Assembly: GCA_024234215.1 (NCBI GenBank)
Contig: JACKOQ010000009.1
Span: 1 to 6,681, forward strand
Source: Pseudomonadales bacterium
GTDB taxonomy: Bacteria; Pseudomonadota; Gammaproteobacteria; Pseudomonadales; UBA5862
DNA length: 6,681 nt
Direction of reading: 5' to 3'
The translations under genes and the position numbers were made by a program. The notes below the pieces were generated by a model. That model saw only the letters and a program-made list of their open reading frames with translations. It did not search any database and was not told where the DNA came from. Shown here piece after piece: positions 1 through 4,855 of the stretch (position 1 is its first letter; each line of letters opens with the position of its first letter).

Positions 1-27
1 GGCTGAATGGAGATCAGCGATACAGGG

Positions 28-46
28 TGCGTCCTGACGCAGTCAG
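28..46. repeat. Overlapping inverted repeats upstream of the sugar transferase gene
   Basis: Bases 28-41 read TGCGTC-CT-GACGCA, a perfect 6-base inverted repeat with a 2-base centre. It overlaps a second one, CTGAC-GCA-GTCAG, at 34-46. The two cannot form at the same time as hairpins, so they could be a protein-binding operator or a pair of alternative stems. They lie 32-50 bases upstream of the candidate -10 box at 78-83, a position suited to a regulator. Seen directly in the sequence; any function is inference. Confidence 0.35.
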
Positions 47-74
47 CTGGGCAACAGGGCACCAGTCGAATCTT

Positions 75-87
75 TTCTATAATAGAA
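75..87 (+). promoter_or_regulatory. Candidate promoter -10 (TATAAT) inside a perfect 13-base palindrome
   Basis: Bases 78-83 are a perfect sigma70-type TATAAT. The hexamer sits within TTCTAT-A-ATAGAA (75-87), whose 6-base arms are perfect inverted repeats. No good -35 hexamer is seen 16-18 bases upstream, so an activator or another sigma factor may be needed. If used, transcription would start near base 90, giving a leader of about 55 bases before the GTG at 145. A nearly identical decamer lies upstream of the minus-strand operon at 4531-4540. Confidence 0.45.
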
Positions 88-144
88 GCGTGATCCTTTC
101 ATTGCCATCCGGCAGGGACTTGTTGAACAGGAGTCGAATCCGCA

Positions 145-1545
145 GTGACCACCATTCGTATCGCCAAGCATCATGTGCATGTCTCCTATCTGATTCTGTT
201 TGCGCTGGAACTGCTGATGCTGGCGGCCTCGGTGCTGATCGGTGCCTATTTCCGTTTCGGCGAGCCGATGCTCATCGAGGAGGAGGTGGCGCACCCGTTG
301 TGGCGGGCGCTCCTGTTTGCGCTGGTCCTGATGCTGTCGATGCTGGCGATGGGGGTCTATCAGGTACGGTTTCGTGAAGGAGTGCTCGGCATGATGCTGC
401 GCACCGCCAGCAGCTTCATGGCGGGCGGCCTCGCGCTGTCGATTCTCTTTTACCTCTTTCCCATGTTCTTCCTCGGGCGTGGCATTCTCGCGCTGTCGCT
501 GGGGGTGGCCTTCGTGCTGCTGGGGTTGCTGCGAGTGGCCTTCTTTGGTCTGGTCGACACCGAGGCGATGAAGAGCCGGGTGCTGGTGCTGGGTGCCGGG
601 GTCCGGGCCAAGAACATTCTCGATCGCCTGCGCCGTCGCGCAGACAGAAAGGGCTTTGTCATTCATGGATTCGTGCCGATGGAGGGTGAGGTGGTCGAGG
701 TGCCGCGCACAGAAGTTCTCGGATTTGCGCAGCCACTGGTCGACTACAGCCGGGCGCATCGGATCGATGAGATCGTCTGTGCAATGGATGACCGTCGGCG
801 CGCCTTTCCGCTCGACGCGCTCTATCAATGCAAGCTGGCCGGTATCGCCGTGCTCGACGTGGCTGCGTTCTTCGAGCGGGAGATTGGCCGCATCGAGCTC
901 GATCTGCTCCACCCCAGCAACTTCATTTTCTCTGATGGCTTCGATCGCAGCGCCTTTCGTGCATTCTCCAAACGGCTGTGCGATCTGCTCTTTGCGGTGC
1001 TGGCACTGCCGCTGTTGCTGCCGGTGATGCTGCTCGCCCGGGTGGCGATCGGTCTGGAAGAGGGCTTCGGTGCGCCGGTGATCTATCGGCAGCAGCGCGT
1101 GGGGCTGGACGACAAGCCCTTCACGCTCTACAAATTTCGCAGCATGCACACCGATGCCGAAAAACATGGTGCCCAGTTCGCCCAGAAAAACGACAGCCGC
1201 ATCACCAGGGTCGGCGCGGTGATCCGCAAGTACCGCATCGATGAGTTGCCACAGATCTTCAATGTGCTCAAGGGCGAGATGAGCTTTGTCGGGCCACGGC
1301 CCGAACGGCCGGAGTTCGTGTCGCAGTTTGGTGAGGAGATTCCGCACTACCACAGTCGGCATCGGGTCAAGCCGGGGGTGACTGGCTGGGCACAGATCAA
1401 CTACCCCTATGGCGACTCGGCCGAGGATGCCCGCCAGAAGCTGCAATATGACCTTTATTATGTGAAGAACAACAGCCTGATGCTCGATTTTCTGATATTG
1501 ATCAGAACCTGCGAGACCGTGCTGTTCGGCAACGGCGCGCGTTAA
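145..1545 (+). CDS. Initiating sugar transferase (polyprenyl-phosphate sugar-1-phosphate transferase), XrtA/PEP-CTERM EPS type
   Basis: This 466-residue protein should transfer a sugar 1-phosphate from a nucleotide sugar to undecaprenyl phosphate at the inner membrane, the first committed step of exopolysaccharide repeat assembly. The N-terminal part has about four membrane segments (roughly residues 15-35, 54-74, 87-108, 112-136). A nucleotide-binding-like domain follows, with VLVLGAG at 146-152. Next comes a hydrophobic re-entrant helix (about 280-302) and the bacterial sugar transferase domain: YRQQRVG (314-320), YKFRSM (329-334), the catalytic Asp-Glu pair in DELPQ (D366, E367), SFVGPRPERPEF (380-391) and KPGVTGWAQ (409-417). 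The length suits the PEP-CTERM-associated family (TIGR03013, from memory). The start is GTG at 145, with AGGAG at 129-133 as ribosome site 11 bases upstream. The ORF ends TAA and overlaps the convergent operon's last stop by 4 bases. The sugar specificity cannot be read from the sequence. Confidence 0.93.
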   Translation: MTTIRIAKHHVHVSYLILFALELLMLAASVLIGAYFRFGEPMLIEEEVAHPLWRALLFALVLMLSMLAMGVYQVRFREGVLGMMLRTASSFMAGGLALSILFYLFPMFFLGRGILALSLGVAFVLLGLLRVAFFGLVDTEAMKSRVLVLGAGVRAKNILDRLRRRADRKGFVIHGFVPMEGEVVEVPRTEVLGFAQPLVDYSRAHRIDEIVCAMDDRRRAFPLDALYQCKLAGIAVLDVAAFFEREIGRIELDLLHPSNFIFSDGFDRSAFRAFSKRLCDLLFAVLALPLLLPVMLLARVAIGLEEGFGAPVIYRQQRVGLDDKPFTLYKFRSMHTDAEKHGAQFAQKNDSRITRVGAVIRKYRIDELPQIFNVLKGEMSFVGPRPERPEFVSQFGEEIPHYHSRHRVKPGVTGWAQINYPYGDSAEDARQKLQYDLYYVKNNSLMLDFLILIRTCETVLFGNGAR

Positions 1546-2609
1546 TCCTCGCTGCGCAGCGCCTTGCGCAGCAGGTGTGGCAGCAGCAGGTGCGGCGGCA
1601 TCCGCAGCCAGTGTCCGCGCAGATAGAGTCCGGCCAGTGCCACTGCGGTGCCAGTGGGTGCGCAACTGGGGTGCTGTGGTTGCAATGCGCGGCGGTAGCA
1701 GAAATCGAGCATCTTCAGCACTGGCCAGCGCGGTGCGCTGTCGGCCAGCGCCTGCTTCACCGGGGTGGGCAGTTCATCATCCAGCAACCCTTCGACATGG
1801 CGACAGGCATGAAAGAGTGCCTGTCGCTGCCGCCACTGCGTGGCCCGATCGAGCAGTTGCGACCAGAATCGCGGTTGTGACCCGAACAGTCTGAACAGTT
1901 GACGCAAATCGAACAGGTCGCGCAGGCCGTGGTGCAGCTCGCTTTCATGGAACAGGTGGATCGCGCTGTGCAGCAGCAGATCGACGTTCGACGGCAATCG
2001 CGCCTTGTCGAAACCGGCCAGCGGTTGCGAATCGGCCAGCAGGCTGGCGGGATCGGGGCTGTTGCGGCAGGTTCGGGGCAGGATGCGGTGGTGCACATCC
2101 AGCACGCTCTGCCGCTTCAGATGCAGCAGCGGCGGCAGCTCATGCATCCAGGTGCGGTAGTAGTGTTGATCATAGGGATGGTGGTGGGCACCGTGCCAGC
2201 CATGGATCGCCAGCAGCTGTTCGGCGTGGGCCAGCTCCTGTTCGGCCACCAGAATGTCGACATCGCTCAGCAGCCGTCCGGCTGCCAGCGGCAGCTCGGC
2301 CGCGACATAGGCGGCCCCTTTCAGCAGCACGAAGGGCTGTTCCAGCGGTTGCAGCGCCTCTTCGAGCCGTTCGATCTCCCACAGCACCGACTGCCTCTGT
2401 CGCTGCACCAGCGTCAGGGCCGAGTTCAGGTGGTGCCGTGGCGGCTCCGGAAGCTGTTCCAGCAGTCCGGCGCGGTCCAGCGTGTCGGCCAGCAGCGCCA
2501 GCAGGTTGGCCGCGCGCGCCTGCCGGATCAGCAGGCTCCAGTCGGTCAGGCTCAAAGCGAGCGCCTGCTCGGGTTGCAGGCAGAGTCTGATCAGCCAGGA
2601 CGGGCTCAT
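1542..2609 (-). CDS. Nucleotidyltransferase family protein (NTP_transf_5-like) of the HPr-rel-A cassette
   Basis: Predicted 355-residue soluble protein of the nucleotidyltransferase superfamily. Counting from the ATG at 2609, the core motif is LLKGAA (95-100) followed by GRLLSDVDILV (111-121). In this motif D116 and D118 would hold the metal ions. The third carboxylate is probably D171 in LDVHHR. This is the arrangement of the large DUF/NTP_transf_5 group often found in EPS clusters. Its substrate is unknown; it could nucleotidylate a protein or a small molecule. The C-terminal half is helical and rich in Leu, Gln, Arg and His. The frame is open upstream to a start at 2687, but I chose 2609. 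That ATG overlaps the kinase stop as ATGA (2606-2609), has GGGA 7 bases upstream, and begins at the first family-like residues. It is the last gene of the minus-strand operon, and its TAA shares TTAA (1542-1545) with the convergent stop. Confidence 0.85.
   Translation of the reverse strand: MSPSWLIRLCLQPEQALALSLTDWSLLIRQARAANLLALLADTLDRAGLLEQLPEPPRHHLNSALTLVQRQRQSVLWEIERLEEALQPLEQPFVLLKGAAYVAAELPLAAGRLLSDVDILVAEQELAHAEQLLAIHGWHGAHHHPYDQHYYRTWMHELPPLLHLKRQSVLDVHHRILPRTCRNSPDPASLLADSQPLAGFDKARLPSNVDLLLHSAIHLFHESELHHGLRDLFDLRQLFRLFGSQPRFWSQLLDRATQWRQRQALFHACRHVEGLLDDELPTPVKQALADSAPRWPVLKMLDFCYRRALQPQHPSCAPTGTAVALAGLYLRGHWLRMPPHLLLPHLLRKALRSED
1551..1572. repeat. Perfect 8-base-arm stem-loop just after the sugar transferase stop
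   Basis: GCTGCGCA (1551-1558) and TGCGCAGC (1565-1572) pair perfectly around a 6-base loop, beginning 6 bases after the sugar transferase TAA. No T-run follows on either strand, so it is not a classical intrinsic terminator. It could still stabilise the 3' end of that mRNA. It also codes for the Leu-Arg-Lys-Ala-Leu-Arg stretch at the end of the nucleotidyltransferase, so coding repetition is an alternative explanation. Confidence 0.4.
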
Positions 2610-3502
2610 GGCGTCATCCCGGTCAGTTGATCGAGTCTGTCGAGGGCGATGTCGAGGTCGGAGTAGATCAGCCGATGGCTGCTGCAACGCTCGACCAGAT
2701 CAGCCAGCACCTCAAAGCCACGGGCACCCAGAATGGTGTAGTTGAAGCTCTGCTCGGCCAGTTGCATCAGCATCTCGCCCTTCGGCACTGGCCGCAGCCG
2801 GCTGCGCGACCCGCTGCGGTAGCGCGGCATCACCACCCAGGCCGGCTCGACCATGCGGTGTGCCAGCTCCACGCTGGCGGTCGGTGGTTTCAGATGGGCC
2901 ACCGTGCCCTTCTGGGTGTCATGGCAGGGGTCGCTCAGCACCGCATCGGCAAAGCGCTGCCGGATCAGCTCGATCGAGTCGTTCTTGAGGCTGACCGGCC
3001 GTGGAATCGGTGCCAGCAGTCCTGAGGTCAGGTCGATCAGTGCCAGCTCGTCGGAGAGCAGCCGCCAGCCGGAGTGGATCAGGGTCGCGCAGAGGGTGCT
3101 CTTGCCCGAGCCGGGCGGCCCGGGCAGGATCAGACCGCGGCCACCGCGCTCCACCACGGCGGCATGGATGATCAGATAGCGGTGGGCGGTGGTCGAGATG
3201 GCATAGTTGAAGCCCCATTCGAACAGCGGATAGGCCTGACTGCGCGGCAGCGGCTTGAACGGGATGGTCTGGTCGAAGTGGAAGAACACCTGTGGCCGAA
3301 TCCAGCGGCGCAGCGTGGCCGGTGGCGCGACACGCAGGTGGAAGTCGCTGAAGGCGGTTGGGCTGACCAGTGCAAAGTCGGCATAGAGCCGCAGCAGGCT
3401 TCGCGCCACCGCAGCGATGGGCGAGCGCACCGTCACCACGAACGGACCGGTGGTCAGCGACAGACCCGCCGGCCGGTGCAGTTGCCGCCGGATCTCGGTC
3501 AG
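2606..3502 (-). CDS. HprK-related kinase A (HPr-rel-A system)
   Basis: A kinase related to HPr serine kinase/phosphorylase. Counting from the in-frame GTG at 3439, HAAVVE lies at 92-97, the Walker A loop GPPGSGKST at 107-115, and LLSDELALID at 127-136. These line up with the His, P-loop and Asp-Asp/Glu positions of HprK. Other family-type blocks are LFEWGFNYAI (72-81), RPVSLKNDSI (147-156) and the FNYTILGARGF region (232-242). The target is unknown; no HPr protein is in the window. The start is unusual. The reading frame continues upstream of 3439 with family-like sequence (LTEIRRQLHRPAGLSLTTGPF), but there is no ATG, GTG or TTG between the in-frame stop at 3623-3625 and the GTG at 3439. I therefore set the start at the CTG at 3502, which overlaps the PqqD-like stop by 4 bases (CTGA), giving 298 residues. 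The conservative alternative is GTG 3439 (277 residues), which would cut through a conserved GPF block. The 3' end overlaps the nucleotidyltransferase start, so the two are probably translationally coupled. Confidence 0.88.
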   Translation of the reverse strand: MTEIRRQLHRPAGLSLTTGPFVVTVRSPIAAVARSLLRLYADFALVSPTAFSDFHLRVAPPATLRRWIRPQVFFHFDQTIPFKPLPRSQAYPLFEWGFNYAISTTAHRYLIIHAAVVERGGRGLILPGPPGSGKSTLCATLIHSGWRLLSDELALIDLTSGLLAPIPRPVSLKNDSIELIRQRFADAVLSDPCHDTQKGTVAHLKPPTASVELAHRMVEPAWVVMPRYRSGSRSRLRPVPKGEMLMQLAEQSFNYTILGARGFEVLADLVERCSSHRLIYSDLDIALDRLDQLTGMTP

Positions 3503-3795
3503 TGACAGGGTGGCGAGGCGAGGCTGGCTGAGAATGGCGCGACGATTCCGAGCAGACAGAGTTGATCGATCACCGCCGGCAGGCTTTGCAGGTCGAACTG
3601 CTGCAAGGCTGCCTGCAACTGATCATGGCTGAGCCCGGCAGAGTGCCCGGCAAGCCGGCCGACCAGCGCAGCGGCGATGCCGCTGAGCAGGTGGGTGTCG
3701 CCCGAACGGCTGTCATACAGAATAGCCGTGTCATCCCACTGTCGCCACTGGCCAAAGCGGGCGTGGTTGAAGGTCAACGGGCCAGTGGCTGACAT
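3499..3795 (-). CDS. PqqD-like small protein of the HPr-rel-A cassette
   Basis: A 98-residue protein resembling the PqqD-related family that travels with HprK-related kinase A (TIGR04353-type, from memory). Visible features are the strand-rich N-terminal part WRQWDDTAILYDSRSGDTHLL (split as W17-W20 and the Tyr27-to-Leu37 stretch), then two helices ending in VIDQLCLLGIV. The 'D-x-x-SGDTHLLS' turn is the classic PqqD-type signature. PqqD-fold proteins bind leader regions of peptides or proteins to be modified, so a client-presenting role is a reasonable inference. No radical SAM enzyme, the usual PqqD partner, is seen here. The ATG at 3795 lies 16 bases after the exported-protein stop with no clear Shine-Dalgarno site; the stop TGA at 3499-3501 overlaps the probable kinase start. 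Confidence 0.85.
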   Translation of the reverse strand: MSATGPLTFNHARFGQWRQWDDTAILYDSRSGDTHLLSGIAAALVGRLAGHSAGLSHDQLQAALQQFDLQSLPAVIDQLCLLGIVAPFSASLASPPCH

Positions 3796-3811
3796 CGTGC
3801 GGCGGCGGGGG

Positions 3812-4480
3812 CTAGGTCCAGGTGGTGTTCAGATAGGCTTTCATCTGACTCTCCGTCCACACCGTGCCGCGGTCATCGGTGAAGCTGCCGGTGGCCAGGA
3901 TCGAATTGGCAATCCAGAGCACGACATCGGGCTTCAGCACATAGCTGCTGAAGTTCAGCGCATTGAAGTAGGCGGCAATGGCATGAAAGGCAAAGGAGCC
4001 TGGTTTTTGCCACAAAACCTGCATCAGGGTCAGTTTTTTCAGATTGCCGGGAGCGGATGTGAACACCGTGCCGAAGCGGGTGCCTGGCACCGTGCCGCCT
4101 CGGTTGAGCGTGGTGTCCTCAAACATCGTCTGGCAGGTTTGGGTAATGCTGCCGTTGGAATCCAGTGGCGAACAGCCGGAGTCGAAACCGGGAGGCCAGC
4201 CGGGTTCGCCACCCCAGGGCCCGACCCTGGTTTTGTAATAACCGGGGCTGCGGCCCAGCACGCAGCCATTGTTGGGATGCGACAGGTTGCCCGACATCTT
4301 GCCGGACCAGCATTCGGCGGCCAGTGCCGAGCGCGCGCTCAGCGTGGTCACCACCACCGGGGCCGCCTTGAGGCTGTTGAGTGCCAGGGCGCGCCGCGCT
4401 GGCGAGGCCAGCGTCGAACGGCTGGTTTGACCGGGTGTGGCGTCTGGCTTGACTGGGGTCTCTTTGCTGGATTTCATCAT
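3812..4480 (-). CDS. Exported GYYK-motif protein with Tat-like signal, first gene of the HPr-rel-A operon
   Basis: A 222-residue protein of unknown function. Residues 1-28 are a polar, Ser/Thr/Pro/Lys-rich leader. Then come Arg29-Arg30, a moderately hydrophobic stretch (31-50), and an ALA-type signal peptidase site with likely cleavage after A54. The twin arginine and weak hydrophobicity suggest Tat export, though the full Tat consensus is not met. The mature part has four cysteines (C57, C73, C103, C116), which could form two disulfides, and a block with GRSPGYYKTRVGPW at 76-89. It ends with a helical AIAAYFNAL (168-176) and WIANSILATG (189-198) region. This order resembles secreted 'GYWKNH' domain proteins (Gly-Tyr-Trp-Lys followed by a C-terminal Ala-Ala-Leu-Asn-Ala helix); that comparison is from memory. 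There is no PEP-CTERM tail, lipobox or sortase signal. The start is ATG 4480, with a second ATG next to it at 4477; the ribosome site is weak. It heads the operon and is the obvious candidate client of the downstream genes. Confidence 0.8.
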   Translation of the reverse strand: MMKSSKETPVKPDATPGQTSRSTLASPARRALALNSLKAAPVVVTTLSARSALAAECWSGKMSGNLSHPNNGCVLGRSPGYYKTRVGPWGGEPGWPPGFDSGCSPLDSNGSITQTCQTMFEDTTLNRGGTVPGTRFGTVFTSAPGNLKKLTLMQVLWQKPGSFAFHAIAAYFNALNFSSYVLKPDVVLWIANSILATGSFTDDRGTVWTESQMKAYLNTTWT

Positions 4481-4530
4481 GGTGTCCGTTTGATCGCTCG
4501 GTGAGGCCGCGGGCGCCGTTGCAAATCTGT

Positions 4531-4543
4531 TTCTACTATATCA
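4531..4543 (-). promoter_or_regulatory. Candidate extended -10 promoter of the HPr-rel-A operon
   Basis: On the minus strand, bases 4543-4535 read TGATATAGT, an extended -10 (TGn plus TATAGT, one mismatch to TATAAT). A CTTTT run lies just upstream, and the 17-base-spaced -35 is poor, as expected for an extended -10. Transcription would begin near 4528 and leave about 48 bases of leader before the ATG at 4480. The decamer TATAGTAGAA (4540-4531) differs by one base from the one at 78-87 before the sugar transferase gene. Confidence 0.45.
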
Positions 4544-4633
4544 AAAGCGAACCAGAAGAATCAGCGGGCAGTCGGTGACTGGGCTTGCTCTTCTTTTTTC
4601 GAATACAAGAATCATGCCCTTTTTTGGATATTC

Positions 4634-4828
4634 ATGTTTATCAACAAGGTAGAGCAGATGTGTCCTGCGTGCAAAAATCACCCATGCCGACTTTGTAAAA
4701 AATATGGACACTCGTGTCCCATTGCGCAAGGGCAGGGTCTGTCGATCAGCGGCAGCCGGAGTGAGCCACCAATCGCCACGCCACTGTCGCGTGTGGAGCA
4801 TCGGCCCCGCAGTTCAACGCTTTTGTAA
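4634..4828 (+). CDS. Doubtful small Cys-rich ORF ahead of prsK
   Basis: An ORF of 64 codons beginning ATG at 4634 (GGA at 4627-4629 could serve as ribosome site), with a second ATG at 4658. The first part carries CPACKNHPCRLC, two CxxC pairs four residues apart, and a further Cys seven residues on, which would suit a small zinc-binding knuckle. The second half is a Ser/Arg/Pro-rich stretch that looks like non-coding translation. The ORF covers the inverted repeat at 4706-4719. It ends 27 bases before the prsK ATG. I recognise no family, and chance is the more likely explanation. Confidence 0.15.
   Translation: MFINKVEQMCPACKNHPCRLCKKYGHSCPIAQGQGLSISGSRSEPPIATPLSRVEHRPRSSTLL
4706..4729. promoter_or_regulatory. 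Inverted repeat GGACAC-TC-GTGTCC and adjacent TTGCGCAA palindrome
   Basis: Bases 4706-4719 form a perfect 6-base inverted repeat with a 2-base centre. Two bases later, 4722-4729 is an 8-base perfect palindrome. The pair lies about 130-150 bases upstream of prsK and about 230-250 bases upstream of the minus operon start, at the edge of the AT-rich stretch. This is a fitting place for a dimeric regulator, for example the cognate response regulator of PrsK, but the binder cannot be named from sequence. Confidence 0.35.
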
Positions 4829-4855
4829 ACCTGAACCGATAGAGTGCGTGTCGTC

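Larger units (their letters stand above)
4481..4855. other. Divergent intergenic region between the HPr-rel-A operon and prsK
   Basis: These 375 bases separate two divergently read units and are clearly more AT-rich than the genes around them, above all from about 4530 to 4720. They hold a candidate extended -10 for the minus operon (4535-4543), an inverted repeat (4706-4719), a palindrome (4722-4729) and a doubtful small ORF (4634-4828). I found no convincing promoter for prsK, no sigma54 -24/-12 pair in good register, and no structured RNA or terminator that I could support. Confidence 0.7.

Noticed and set aside
43..1665. 540-codon open frame on the minus strand opposite the sugar transferase
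   Set aside because: It is rich in His, Gln and Arg as expected from the complement of Leu/Val-rich membrane codons, matches no family I know, and the plus-strand gene has clear catalytic motifs.
1899..2630. 243-codon open frame on the plus strand opposite the nucleotidyltransferase
   Set aside because: Low-complexity Gln/Arg/Val sequence complementary to a gene with recognisable DxD motifs; no independent support.
4320..4345. GAGCGCGCGCTC palindrome within the exported protein gene
   Set aside because: It lies in the codons for the Ser-Ala-Arg-Ser-Ala signal region of a GC-rich genome and has no T-run; coding coincidence is enough.
3812..4480. PEP-CTERM or sortase-type C-terminal anchor on the exported protein
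   Set aside because: The C-terminus ends with a polar stretch (KAYLNTTWT) and has no PEP motif, hydrophobic segment or Arg cluster.
4541..4555. Possible sigma54 promoter (TGG...TTTTGAT on the minus strand) before the HPr-rel-A operon
   Set aside because: The GG and GC elements are not in the required register and the -12 GC is missing; the extended -10 fits better.
4541..4801. 86-codon open frame on the minus strand in the divergent spacer
   Set aside because: No ribosome site, no family resemblance, and it overlaps the candidate regulatory sites.
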